64,000 bases of DNA, taken from assembly GCF_000721495.1 (NCBI RefSeq), contig NZ_JOHY01000016.1:1-64000 (forward strand), given 5' to 3'. Under the pieces are notes generated by a model that saw only the letters and a list, made by a program, of their open reading frames with translations, made no database searches and was not told where the DNA came from. The position numbers and the translations under genes were made by a program. This DNA comes from Streptomyces sp. NRRL F-5123 (GTDB taxonomy: Bacteria > Actinomycetota > Actinomycetes > Streptomycetales > Streptomycetaceae). How positions within the stretch are numbered: the stretch's first letter is position 1; each line of letters starts with the position of its first letter. Below, in pieces: positions 9,032 to 17,897 of this stretch.

Positions 9032-9285
9032 TCACTCTCCGGGAGCTCGGTATCTGCGATGCTGGACCTCAGCTGTCCATTATGCCCTGAATGCCGGGTT
9101 CGAGTCGGCGCCAGGAAGGCGAGGGACACCAGACCCGGCGGGGCGCCCAGGCTGGCAGGGGGCTCGACCGCGGGGAAGCAGTCGACCAGCGCGTCGAAGA
9201 CGCGGTACGCGCTCGCCGCGTCACCCGCCGTGATCACCACGTGCACCAGGCCAGGCTCCCGCAGGCACTCCCAGTCCTCCCGCAA
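9028..9285 (-). CDS. Small hypothetical protein coupled to the PP2C phosphatase gene
   Basis: 85 residues from a TTG start with GAGGAG seven bases upstream. Its TGA overlaps the GTG start of the phosphatase gene (GTGA), which suggests translational coupling. The sequence LVHVVITAGDAASAYRVFDALVDCFPAVEPP looks like a beta-alpha-beta segment and is consistent with real coding. The C-terminal 25 residues are polar and look disordered. No family is recognised. The main doubt is the unusual start codon; an internal start is possible. Confidence 0.5.
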   Translation of the reverse strand: MREDWECLREPGLVHVVITAGDAASAYRVFDALVDCFPAVEPPASLGAPPGLVSLAFLAPTRTRHSGHNGQLRSSIADTELPESE

Positions 9286-9499
9286 CTTTCCGCTCCTCTC
9301 ACCGGGGTCCGTTCGCCGGGAGGACCGCCACGGCGGGAGCGAAGTTGCAGCCGGGGGCGCGGTTCACCCCCACGAGAGCGCGCGCGGGGCGCACGAGGGG
9401 GCGCGCGGGATACGTGCCCCAGGGCACGGGCGGCATGGGCGCGCGGGGGCCGGGTACGCGAAGGGCGACCGGAACGCGATCCACGGAGCTGAGCTTGCG

Positions 9500-9700
9500 A
9501 TGACCACACCGTTTCCCGACACCTATCCGCCGGTGCCGGTGCCGCCCGAGGAACCGGTGCCGGGCCCGGACCCGACGCCGACACCCGAGCCGACCCCGGT
9601 CCCGGGACCCGTACCGACGCCCCCGTCGCCGACACCTCCGGCGCCCGTACCGCCGACACCCGAGCCGACCCCGAAGCCGGGTCCGCCGCCGATCGACTGA
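9500..9700 (+). CDS. Small proline-rich (PTPEP-type) protein
   Basis: 66-residue ORF with no signal peptide. Almost all of it is Pro, Thr, Val, Glu and Gly, with alternating PxP motifs (VPVPPEEPVPGPDPTPTPEPTP) that would form a polyproline-II rod, and it ends KPGPPPID. It uses G/C at nearly every third position, but low-complexity DNA does that anyway. A GGAG sits 11 bases before the ATG. It lies alone between the divergent phosphatase unit and the polysaccharide cluster. It may be a true small protein or chance reading of repetitive DNA. Confidence 0.4.
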   Translation: MTTPFPDTYPPVPVPPEEPVPGPDPTPTPEPTPVPGPVPTPPSPTPPAPVPPTPEPTPKPGPPPID

Positions 9701-10070
9701 CCTGCGCGGCGGCACTCCGGAAAGCCGGGCCGGAAATCCGGGAATGCCCCGCCGCACCCCCGGCGTGTCGTACATGAAATCGAACATGGTACCCATTCGG
9801 GTGACCTTCGAAAATACGCTCGACCATTCATCATTCAGGTCGATAATCCGCATGTATCGCGAGCATGACATCTCATAACACCGCAGGTGAGCGGTGCCGT
9901 GCCCGCGAACGCGCCCGGATGCCCACCCCGCCCCTGCCGATCATCTCCGCAGGACGGTCACAATTCCTCCGCGCGGTGATCCACCATGGGTCCCGGAAAC
10001 ACGGCCGGAAAAGTGCCGTTGCGAGTGGGAGTACGCCGAGGGGAATCGGCGGCTGCCGGGGGAGAAATTC
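9701..10070 (+). promoter_or_regulatory. Long lower-GC leader/promoter region of the polysaccharide cluster
   Basis: 370 bp without a gene. Its first 200 bases (about 9760-9890) are clearly less GC-rich than the surroundings, as expected for a regulated promoter region. No confident -35/-10 pair or long inverted repeat was identified. The strong GGGGGAGA ribosome-binding site at the end belongs to the gene at 10071. Confidence 0.4.
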
Positions 10071-12257
10071 ATGGGCAGAAGTGTGCGTGCCGCGGCGGTC
10101 GCGACCGCCGCGGCACTGGTCGGCCTGGCCGTCGCACCCTCGGCCGCGCGGGCCGCGGCCGTCACCCCGCGGGTGGACCTGCGGGTGCTGGTGGTGGACG
10201 ACGGGGGGCCGGCCACCGCGGCGGTCACGGCGGAGCTGGACAGCGCGGGGACCCCGTACACCACGGTGGACCTCGCGGCGCCGGGGCGGCCGGTGATCAC
10301 CGCGGGCTTCCTGAGCGACACCGTCGCGGGGCGGCCGCGGGCGAAGTTCCAGGCCGTGGTGCTGCCGAACGAGAACCCGTTCGGCGCCGGCTCGGCGGAG
10401 ATGGCGGCGCTGGCCGCGTACGAGTCGGCGTACGGCATCCGGCAGGTGGACGCCTACACGTACGCGTCGCCCGCTGTCGGGCTGGACTACGCGCAGAACG
10501 GCGGCTTCATCGGGCAACTCGACGGCGTCCAGGGGCAGGTGACCGCGCAGGGCGCGGCCGGCGACTTCGGCTACCTCGGGGGGGCGGTGCCCTTCGAGGA
10601 CAACGACCCCTACCAGGCGGAGAGTTACGGCTACCTGGCCGCGCCGCTGGCCGAGCAGGCCGCGGGCGCGTCCTTCACGACGCTGGTGGACGCGCCCGCC
10701 CCCGGCAGCGCCCGGCGCGGAGTGCTGGTCGGGCAGTACACCCACGAGGGGCGCAGCGAACTGGTGCTCCCGTTCGTCTACAACCAGTACCAGCAGCAGT
10801 TCCGGCTGCTGGCGCGGGGCATCGTGGAGTGGATGACGCAGGGCGTTCACCTCGGCGCCGACCGCAACTACTTCGAGGTGCAGGTCGACGACGTCTTCCT
10901 GGCCGACGACCGGTGGGACGCCGCGCTCAACTGCACACCGGGCGACGTCGACTGCCCGATCGGCACCGGCGCGGACGACGACCCGATCCGGATGACCGCG
11001 GACGACGCCGCCTACGCGAAGCAGTGGTCGGCGGCGCACGGCTTCACCTTCGACTTCGTCTTCAACGGTGGCGGCAGCGAGGACTGGAAGTCCGACCACG
11101 GCACGGGCACCGACCCGCTCGCGACCCGGCTGCTGGCCGACAGGAACTCCTACCGCTGGGTCAACCACACCTATCTGCACCCCTTCCTGGGTTGCGTCCA
11201 GGACGTGACCGTGGTGCCCTGGCGCTGCGCGACGGCCGCGGGCGGCGCCACCCGGTGGGTGAGCAGGGCCGACATCACCGCCGCCGTCCAGGACAACCGC
11301 ACGTGGGCCTCCTCCCACGGGCTGTCCATGGACGACACCGAGCTGGTGACGGGCGAGCACTCCGGCCTGAAGGTGCTGCCGCAGCAGCCCGCCGACAACC
11401 CGAACCTCGCCCCGGCGCTCACCTCACTCGGCGTGAAGTACCTCGCGAGCGACAACTCCCGCGAGCCCGGCCAGCGGACGGTGGGCCCCGCAGTCACGGT
11501 GCCGCGCTTCCCGATGAACGTCTTCTACAACGCCGGCACGGCGCAGGAGGAGACCGACGAGTACAACTGGATCTACACCGGCGCCGCCCAGGGCGGCAGC
11601 GGCGCGTGCGCCACGTCCGGCAACTCCACCTGCCTGCCTGCCCCGCTGGACCCCGCGACCGGCTACGCCTCGTACATCGTGCCGCTGGAGGCGCGCATCG
11701 ACCTGGGGCACGTGCTGGGCAACAACCCGCGCCCGCACTTCATCCACCAGTCCAACCTCGCCGAGGGCCGCATCGCCTACCCGGTGCTGGAGCGCGTCCT
11801 CGGCGACTACGCGGGCCTGTTCGCCGCGAACACCCCGGCGGTGAACCTGCGCACCGCGGACATCGCCACCGAGCTGCAGCGCAGGGCCGCGTGGAGCGCG
11901 GCGTGGAAGGGCGGCAAGGTGACCGCCTACCGGATCGGCGGCACCGTCACCGTGAGCGCGCCCTCCGGGGTGGAGGCCGACGCGACGATGCCGGCCGGCA
12001 CCCGGCAGTCCCAGCTGCTGGGCTCCACCGCCTTCGGCACCGCGTACGCGGGCGGTACGTCCGGCTGGGCCCGGCCGGGGCTACTCCAGGCCGCGGTGAC
12101 GCTGGCGCTGCCCGCGGGCGACGTGCCCGCCGCCGCTCCGGCCGCCGCGCCGCACACCCCCGCCCCCCGGCTCGCCGCCCCGGCCGGGCGGCTGCCGGTG
12201 CCGCGCGGCGTCGCGGACGCGGTGCCCGCGGGCCCGGGGGACAGCGCCCGCGGCTGA
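10071..12257 (+). CDS. Secreted polysaccharide deacetylase of the CE18 / Agd3 / PelA-deacetylase type
   Basis: 728 residues with a signal peptide (1-28, ARA cleavage). The N-terminal half (about 30-255) reads as a flavodoxin/GATase-like plus beta-rich region (LRVLVVDDGG, VVLPNENPFG), as in fungal Agd3. The deacetylase barrel follows: VDDVFLADDRW places the metal/base Asp pair at 273-274, and NHTYLHPF gives the metal-binding His366 and His370 (H-x3-H). These motifs match the CE18 family, which removes N-acetyl groups from GalNAc polymers in PelA and Agd3. An Ala/Pro-rich tail ends the protein. ATG follows GGGGGAGA. It is the first gene of an eight-gene cluster. In Pseudomonas PelA the deacetylase is fused to a glycosidase; here those activities lie in separate genes. 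Activity is inferred. Confidence 0.8.
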   Translation: MGRSVRAAAVATAAALVGLAVAPSAARAAAVTPRVDLRVLVVDDGGPATAAVTAELDSAGTPYTTVDLAAPGRPVITAGFLSDTVAGRPRAKFQAVVLPNENPFGAGSAEMAALAAYESAYGIRQVDAYTYASPAVGLDYAQNGGFIGQLDGVQGQVTAQGAAGDFGYLGGAVPFEDNDPYQAESYGYLAAPLAEQAAGASFTTLVDAPAPGSARRGVLVGQYTHEGRSELVLPFVYNQYQQQFRLLARGIVEWMTQGVHLGADRNYFEVQVDDVFLADDRWDAALNCTPGDVDCPIGTGADDDPIRMTADDAAYAKQWSAAHGFTFDFVFNGGGSEDWKSDHGTGTDPLATRLLADRNSYRWVNHTYLHPFLGCVQDVTVVPWRCATAAGGATRWVSRADITAAVQDNRTWASSHGLSMDDTELVTGEHSGLKVLPQQPADNPNLAPALTSLGVKYLASDNSREPGQRTVGPAVTVPRFPMNVFYNAGTAQEETDEYNWIYTGAAQGGSGACATSGNSTCLPAPLDPATGYASYIVPLEARIDLGHVLGNNPRPHFIHQSNLAEGRIAYPVLERVLGDYAGLFAANTPAVNLRTADIATELQRRAAWSAAWKGGKVTAYRIGGTVTVSAPSGVEADATMPAGTRQSQLLGSTAFGTAYAGGTSGWARPGLLQAAVTLALPAGDVPAAAPAAAPHTPAPRLAAPAGRLPVPRGVADAVPAGPGDSARG

Positions 12258-12529
12258 AGGACAGGGCGGGTGCGCACGGATCCGCGTCCCGGGCGCACCC
12301 GCCCGCCCGTACGGCCTGACGCCCACAGGTCCCGAAGCTCGCACGTCCCGAAGCTCGCACGCCCCGGCAACGCCACGTCCCGACGCCCCTATGCCGCTCG
12401 GCCCGCGCACCGGCGCCCGTACCGGCTGCCGGTGCCGCCCGCGGCCCGGCGCCCCCGCACCGCACCGGCCTTGCGCCCCGGCCCGTACCGACACGGCCCG
12501 TACCGACCCGTCCAGGGGGACACCACGTC
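12258..12529 (+). other. Intergenic with 16-bp tandem duplication
   Basis: 272 bp between the deacetylase and pelF. It contains GTCCCGAAGCTCGCAC twice in tandem (12329-12360), a partial third copy, and a repeated CCCGTACCGAC motif near 12480-12510. No coding signal was seen. It may hold an internal promoter. AGGGGGA at 12514-12520 serves the next gene. Confidence 0.6.
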
Positions 12530-14065
12530 ATGCACGCAACTTCCGGCCCGCCCGCGGCGCGTCTCGCGCACGTGACGCTGCTGACCGAGGGAACGTACCC
12601 GCACAGCCCGGGCGGAGTGAGCGTCTGGTGCGACCAACTGGTCCGCGCGATGCCCGACGTCGACTTCCGCGTCACCGCCGTCACCGCCACAGGTGGCGAG
12701 CAGACCGCCTGGGAACTGCCCCCCAACGTCACGGCGGTGGACGAGCTCGCGGTGTGGGGCGACGCCCCCGCCGGGCGCGAGCCGCGCGGGCGCGACCGGC
12801 GCGCGCTGCTCGCCGCGTGGGAGCGGCTGCTGACCGCGCTGCTCGCCGAGGGCAGCGGCGACGACGAGCTGTTCGGGCCCGCGCTGTACGAACTCGGCGG
12901 GTGGGCAGCGGCGGGCACGCTGTCGGCGGGGCTGCGCTCCGAGGCGGCGGTACGCACCCTGGCCCGGCTGTGGCGGCGGCCCGGTACGGACGCCGCGGCC
13001 GCCCGGCCCAGCCAGTACGACGCCCTGACCGGCACCGACCTGCTGGAGCACGCGCTGCGCCCGCTCGCCGCCGCCCCGCCGACCGGGGTGGCGCACGCGG
13101 TCAGCGGCGGGCTCGCGACGCTGCCCGGCCTGCTCGCCCACCACCGCGACGGAGTGCCCCTGCTGCTCACCGAGCACGGCGTCTACCAGCGCGAGCGCTA
13201 CCTCGGGCACCGCACCGGGCCCTACCGCTGGCCGGTCAAGTCGCTGCTGCTGCACTTCTACCGGCTGCTCGCCCGCGAGGCCTACCGGCACAGCGCGCTC
13301 GTCACCCCCGGCAACCGGTACAACCGGCGCTGGGAGGAGCACGGGGGCGCGGCCCCGGACCGCATCCGCACGGTCTACAACGGCGTCGACCCCGCGGCCT
13401 TCCCGGTCGCCGGGCCCGAGCCGCAGGTGCCGACGCTCAGCTGGGCCGGCCGGATCGACCCGATCAAGGACCTGGAGACGCTGATCCGCGCGTTCGCACT
13501 GGTCCGCGAGGAGATACCCGAGGCGCGGCTGCGCGTCTTCGGCGGCACGCCGCGCGGCGGCGAGGACTACCGGGCGCGCTGCGAGGACCTCGCGCGGGAG
13601 CTGGGCGCGGGCGCCGCGGTGAGCTTCGAGGGCCGTGTCGAGGACATCCGCACCGCCTACGCCGCCGGGCAGGTGGTGATGCTCTCCAGCATCAGCGAGG
13701 GCTTCCCCTTCACCCTCATCGAGGCGATGTCCTGCGGGCGCTGCACCGTCTCGACGGACGTCGGCGGGGTGCGTGAGGCGGTCGGCGACACCGGCCTGGT
13801 CGTACCGCCGCGCGACCCCGCCGCGATGGCGCTCGCCGCCCTGGCCCTGCTGCGCGACCCGGCCCGGCGCGCCGCGCTCGGCGAGGCGGCGCGGACCCGG
13901 GTCATCGACCGCTTCACCCTGCGCCGGACCGTGGAGTCCTTCCGGGCCATCTACGCGGACCTGTCCGCCGCCGAGCCGCGGTCGGCCCGCGCCTGCGCCG
14001 GTGTGACCTGGCTGCCGCGCCTGTGGCGCCCGGCCGCCGCTGCCGCGGCGGAGGGCACCGCGTGA
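12530..14065 (+). CDS. pelF: GT4 family glycosyltransferase PelF
   Basis: 511-residue cytosolic glycosyltransferase. The N-terminus HVTLLTEGTYPHSPGGVSVWCDQLV and the TEHGVYQRERYL segment (about 220-232) are characteristic of PelF, the polymerase of the Pel exopolysaccharide. The C-terminal GT-B half has SWAGRIDPIKDLETLIRAF, and the EX7E motif places Glu390 and Glu398 in SISEGFPFTLIEAM, the nucleotide-sugar-binding site. PelF enzymes use a UDP-linked N-acetylhexosamine; donor use here is inferred. Its stop overlaps the GTG of the next gene (GTGA), so synthesis of the two is probably coupled. Confidence 0.9.
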   Translation: MHATSGPPAARLAHVTLLTEGTYPHSPGGVSVWCDQLVRAMPDVDFRVTAVTATGGEQTAWELPPNVTAVDELAVWGDAPAGREPRGRDRRALLAAWERLLTALLAEGSGDDELFGPALYELGGWAAAGTLSAGLRSEAAVRTLARLWRRPGTDAAAARPSQYDALTGTDLLEHALRPLAAAPPTGVAHAVSGGLATLPGLLAHHRDGVPLLLTEHGVYQRERYLGHRTGPYRWPVKSLLLHFYRLLAREAYRHSALVTPGNRYNRRWEEHGGAAPDRIRTVYNGVDPAAFPVAGPEPQVPTLSWAGRIDPIKDLETLIRAFALVREEIPEARLRVFGGTPRGGEDYRARCEDLARELGAGAAVSFEGRVEDIRTAYAAGQVVMLSSISEGFPFTLIEAMSCGRCTVSTDVGGVREAVGDTGLVVPPRDPAAMALAALALLRDPARRAALGEAARTRVIDRFTLRRTVESFRAIYADLSAAEPRSARACAGVTWLPRLWRPAAAAAAEGTA

Positions 14066-16008
14066 GCGGGGCCGTGCGGCTGGGCGCGGGCGGGGTCCAG
14101 GACGGGGTGGCGCGGCTGCGCAGCGGGCCCGGGTGGGCGGCGCTCGACCCGGACGCCGAGGTCGCGGAACTCGCCGCACGCCTCGGCGACGGCTGCGCGG
14201 GCGCCGCGCACGCCGAGGAGATCGCCGCGCTGCTGGAGTCCGAGGGGCTGACGGACGAGCAGATCACCGGGCGCTACCGGCACCGCGACCTCTTCTCCCT
14301 CGCCGAGGCGCTCTTCGCGCGGGTGCCGCGCGCCCACCCCGAGCCGGAGCCCGCGCCCGACCCGTGGCGCACCGGTCTGCTGCGCTGCGTGCTGCGCGGT
14401 CTGACCTTCGCGCTGCCCGGCGTCGCCTACCTGCTCGGTGCCCGCTGGGCGGGCGGGCCCGCGGGCCCCTTCGGGGTGACCGCGGCGGTCGCGGGCTGGG
14501 CCGCGGCGGCGCTGGTCGGCTGGGGCTGGAACCAGGCCCTCGCGCACCGCGCCGGGCTGCTGCTGCTCGCCCGCCGCCCGCGCGACGCCGCCCGCTGCCT
14601 GCTCGCGGGCGGGGCGCTCGGGGTCCTGCCCGCCGCGGCGGCCGCCCTCGTCCTGACCGGCACCGCCCGCCCGGCCGCGCCGCTCTTCGCGCTCGGCCAG
14701 GCGCTGTACACGGCGGCAGCCACCGCCCTGCTGGTCCTGGGCCGCGAGCGCCTCCTGCTCCAGGTCCTCGCACCGCTCGTCCCGGCCGCCGCCCTCGGCA
14801 CCGCCGACCTCCCCTCCGCCGTACCGGCCGCCCTGCTCTCCGCGACGGTCGCGGCGGCGGTGGCGGCGGCCGTACGGGCAGGACTGCGCGCCGGGGACGG
14901 GAGCGAGCCCCGGCGCCGGGGCGCCGCGGGAGCGCGGGCGATGCGGCTCCCGCGGCGGCCGGGCGCGGCCCCGCGCAGCACACCTGCACCCAGCGGCGAA
15001 TCCCGACCCCGGGCCGCAGACAGCACGAAGGCACGGGCGAGGTGGCTCCCGTGGCGCCAGGGCGCGGCCCCGCACGGCGCCCCTGGGCCCGCACGGCAGC
15101 CCGGCGGCGAGCCGGTCCGGCCCGCGGCGGACACCGGCCGCGACGGGGCCGCGGACACCGCCGTCCGCGGCGGCCACCGCCTCCGGCGCCTGCGCCGCGC
15201 ACTCCGGCCGGGGGGCGGTACGCCCCGTCGTGCAGGGAGCGGTGGCCGCGCCGACTGCCAAGGGGGCGCCGCCGACCGGCACCGTACGCCCGCCGCGCGC
15301 CTCCCCCGGCGGCCGCGCCGCAGCGCGGCGCGCCCGAGCGGGCTCGCGCGGTGGCTCCGCGCGGACGGGCCGGCAGCCGCGGACGGCCGGTCCGCCCTCG
15401 CGGGCGGCGGACGCGTCGCCCGCCTGTTCCGCCCGGCCCGGCAGGGGGAGGCCGCGCCCGTCCCGCTGGGGCGGTCCGTGCCGCTCGGGGTCGGGGGGCT
15501 GGCCGCCGGGGTGCTCGTGGTGGGGGCGGCGCTCACCGGGGAGCTGGTGGGGGCGCTCACCGTGAGCATGGGGGTGGCCGAGTGGCTGCTCTTCCGCTTC
15601 CGCAGCCGCTGCCTGGACGCGCTGCGGGCGACCGGGGTGGCCGAGCGGCTGCTCGCCAGGTCGTGGCGGGTGCTGGCGCGCTGCCTGGGCGGTTACGCGG
15701 GCGCGCTCGCGCTGCTCGCGGGCGTCGAGTCCGCGGTGCTGCCGGGGTCGGCCGCGTGGGACGCGCCGCACCTGGGGGTCCTGCTGGCGCTGGGCTGCGC
15801 GCTGTGGCTGGCCCTGCTGCTCCAGTCCTGCGGGCGGCCGTGGACGTCCGCCGCCGCCCTGTCGGCGGCCGCCGCGACCGCATTGGCGCTGTCGGCCGCG
15901 CACATCGGCACTCCAGGCACCGCGTTCGGCCTGTCGAGCGCAGGCGCCGCGGCCGTCCTGCTCGCCGCCGCCACCACGGTCACCGCGCGCGTGACCACCC
16001 ACCGCTGA
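14062..16008 (+). CDS. Large polytopic membrane protein in the PelG position (putative polysaccharide exporter)
   Basis: 648 residues from a GTG overlapping the pelF stop. A cytosolic N-terminal region of about 100 residues (GLTDEQITGRYRHRDLFSLAEALF) precedes five or six hydrophobic segments (about 107-275). A hydrophilic, Arg/Ala/Gly/Pro-rich stretch of about 190 residues follows (about 275-470), then another five or six membrane segments. The total of 11-12 resembles PelG and other MOP-type flippases, and PelG normally follows PelF, but I cannot show sequence homology. The insert contains a near-duplicated motif (RLPRRPGAAPR and WLPWRQGAAPH). A transport role is inferred from position and topology. 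Confidence 0.6.
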   Translation: MSGAVRLGAGGVQDGVARLRSGPGWAALDPDAEVAELAARLGDGCAGAAHAEEIAALLESEGLTDEQITGRYRHRDLFSLAEALFARVPRAHPEPEPAPDPWRTGLLRCVLRGLTFALPGVAYLLGARWAGGPAGPFGVTAAVAGWAAAALVGWGWNQALAHRAGLLLLARRPRDAARCLLAGGALGVLPAAAAALVLTGTARPAAPLFALGQALYTAAATALLVLGRERLLLQVLAPLVPAAALGTADLPSAVPAALLSATVAAAVAAAVRAGLRAGDGSEPRRRGAAGARAMRLPRRPGAAPRSTPAPSGESRPRAADSTKARARWLPWRQGAAPHGAPGPARQPGGEPVRPAADTGRDGAADTAVRGGHRLRRLRRALRPGGGTPRRAGSGGRADCQGGAADRHRTPAARLPRRPRRSAARPSGLARWLRADGPAAADGRSALAGGGRVARLFRPARQGEAAPVPLGRSVPLGVGGLAAGVLVVGAALTGELVGALTVSMGVAEWLLFRFRSRCLDALRATGVAERLLARSWRVLARCLGGYAGALALLAGVESAVLPGSAAWDAPHLGVLLALGCALWLALLLQSCGRPWTSAAALSAAAATALALSAAHIGTPGTAFGLSSAGAAAVLLAAATTVTARVTTHR

Positions 16009-16133
16009 CAGCAGGAACCGCACGAACGCACGACCGCCGTGCCGCCCCCGGACCGCACGACCACCGCACCGCGGGCACCGACGATCCGCCCGCGGCGAAC
16101 GCCAACCCCCGCACACCACCGAGGAGATCCACC

Positions 16134-17135
16134 GTGTCCACCGCAACTCCCGTCGCCGTCACCGGCGCAGAGGGCTTCATCGGCTCGCACCTGGTCGAGG
16201 CGCTGGTCGCCGCCGGCCGCCCCGTGCGGGCGATGGTGCAGTACAACTCCTTCTCGTCGCACGGCTGGCTGGACGACCTGCCGGCCGACGCGCGCGACAG
16301 CGTCGAGGTGGTGATGGGCGACGTCCGCGACCCGGGGTCGGTCCGCGAGCTGGTCGCGGGCTGCGACACCGTCTACCACCTCGCCGCGCTGATCGCGATC
16401 CCGTACTCCTACCGCGCGCCCCGCAGTTACGTCGACACCAACGTCACCGGCACCCTCAACGTGCTCGAAGCGGTACGGGAGTCGGGCATCCCGCGGCTGG
16501 TGCACACCTCGACGAGCGAGACGTACGGCACCGCGCAGACCGTGCCGATCACCGAGGACCACCCGATCCGCACCCAGTCCCCGTACGCCGCGTCCAAGGC
16601 CGCCGCCGACCGGCTCGCGGACAGCTACCACGCCAGCTTCGGCACCCCGGTGGTGACGCTGCGCCCCTTCAACACCTACGGGCCGAGGCAGTCGATGCGG
16701 GCGGTGATCCCGACCGTGATCGGCCAGGTGGCCGCCGGGGAGCGGACGGTGACGCTCGGCGACCTGCGACCCACGCGGGACTTCCTGTACGTCAAGGACA
16801 CCGCCGCCGCCTTCCTCGCGGTCGGCACCGCACCGGCCGAGCGTGTCGTCGGCCGGACCTTCAACGCCGGTACGGGCGGTGAGATCTCGGTCGGCGAACT
16901 CGTCACGCTCATCGGCACGTTGATGGACGCCGAACTCGCCGCACTGGAGGACCCGCAGCGACTGCGCCCGGCCGGCTCCGAGGTGATGCGGCTGGTGTGC
17001 GACGCGACCCGGCTGCGCGTGGCGACCGGCTGGGCGCCCGCGCACCGCCTCGACGAGGGCCTCGCCCGCACCGTCGACTTCTTCCGCGACCCGGCGCACC
17101 TCGCGCGCTACCGCACCGCCGCCTACCACGTCTGA
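16134..17135 (+). CDS. SDR-family NAD-dependent 4,6-dehydratase/epimerase (LegB-like)
   Basis: 333 residues, extended short-chain dehydrogenase. The Rossmann motif TGAEGFIGSH is at 9-18, VQYNSFSSHGWLDDLP follows, then HTSTSETYGT and the catalytic YAASK. The YNSF-x-GWLD segment is typical of the LegB group of nucleotide-GlcNAc 4,6-dehydratases and its relatives, which make modified amino sugars. GTG at 16134 follows GAGGAG by seven bases. It sits downstream of pelF and upstream of a sugar nucleotidyltransferase, so it probably prepares the sugar nucleotide used by the cluster. It could be a C4-epimerase making UDP-GalNAc, the role Uge3 has in fungal galactosaminogalactan synthesis. Confidence 0.75.
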   Translation: MSTATPVAVTGAEGFIGSHLVEALVAAGRPVRAMVQYNSFSSHGWLDDLPADARDSVEVVMGDVRDPGSVRELVAGCDTVYHLAALIAIPYSYRAPRSYVDTNVTGTLNVLEAVRESGIPRLVHTSTSETYGTAQTVPITEDHPIRTQSPYAASKAAADRLADSYHASFGTPVVTLRPFNTYGPRQSMRAVIPTVIGQVAAGERTVTLGDLRPTRDFLYVKDTAAAFLAVGTAPAERVVGRTFNAGTGGEISVGELVTLIGTLMDAELAALEDPQRLRPAGSEVMRLVCDATRLRVATGWAPAHRLDEGLARTVDFFRDPAHLARYRTAAYHV

Positions 17136-17183
17136 CGACCAGTCATCTCTCACTGTGAACGACCACCCCTGGGGGGAATCGCA

Positions 17184-17897
17184 ATGCACGCTGTCATCCT
17201 CGCCGGCGGCAAGGGCGTACGGCTGCGCCCGTACACCACCGCGCTGCCCAAACCGCTGGTGCCGATCGGCGACAGCCACGCGATCCTGGAGATCGTGCTC
17301 CGGCAGCTGGCCGGCGCCGGGTTCCTTAGCTGCACCATCGCCATCGGACACCTCGGCAACATCATCCGCGCCTACGTCGGCGACGGGTCGCAGTGGGGCC
17401 TCGACGTCGACTACGCCACCGAGGACAGCCCGCTCGGCACCATGGGCCCGCTGCTGCCGATGCGCGACGGCCTGCCCGAGCACTTCCTGGTGATGAACGG
17501 CGACATCCTCACCGACCTCGACTTCGGGCACCTGCTGCGCGGCCACTCCGCCTCCGGGGCACCGCTGACGATCGCCACCTACCCGCGCAGCGTCACCATC
17601 GACTTCGGCGTGCTCACCACCGACGAGGGGCACGTGGTCGGCTTCACGGAGAAGCCGAGCATGAACTACCGGGTGTCGATGGGCGTCTACGGAGTCTCGC
17701 GGAGCACACTCACCCGCTACACCCCGGGCCTGCCGCTCGGCTTCGACGAGGTCGTGCTCGACCTGCTGGCCGCCGAACGGCCGCCGCGCGCCCACGACTT
17801 CGAGGGCTACTGGCTCGACATCGGCCGCCCCGACGACTACGACCGGGCCAACGCCGAATTCAGCAGCCTGCGCCCGCTGCTGCTGAAGGGGGCGTGA
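17184..17897 (+). CDS. Sugar-1-phosphate nucleotidyltransferase
   Basis: 237 residues, cytosolic, the usual length for a single-domain nucleotidyltransferase. It begins with the signature LAGGKGVRLRPYT. PKPLVPIGD and the metal-binding FLVMNGDILTDLDF follow, then FTEKPS and a late WLDIGRPDDYDRAN, all typical of GlmU-N / mannose-1-phosphate guanylyltransferase-like enzymes. Its stop overlaps the next gene's GTG. It likely activates a sugar phosphate for the polymer. The nucleotide (UTP, GTP or TTP) cannot be read from the sequence. Confidence 0.8.
   Translation: MHAVILAGGKGVRLRPYTTALPKPLVPIGDSHAILEIVLRQLAGAGFLSCTIAIGHLGNIIRAYVGDGSQWGLDVDYATEDSPLGTMGPLLPMRDGLPEHFLVMNGDILTDLDFGHLLRGHSASGAPLTIATYPRSVTIDFGVLTTDEGHVVGFTEKPSMNYRVSMGVYGVSRSTLTRYTPGLPLGFDEVVLDLLAAERPPRAHDFEGYWLDIGRPDDYDRANAEFSSLRPLLLKGA

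Noticed and set aside
9095..9115. GGTTCGAGTC, like a tRNA T-loop
   Set aside because: No acceptor, D or anticodon arms fold around it, and it lies inside the small ORF at 9028-9285.
9701..10070. Lower-GC stretch considered as horizontally acquired DNA
   Set aside because: It is short, non-coding and directly upstream of a gene, which fits a promoter region.
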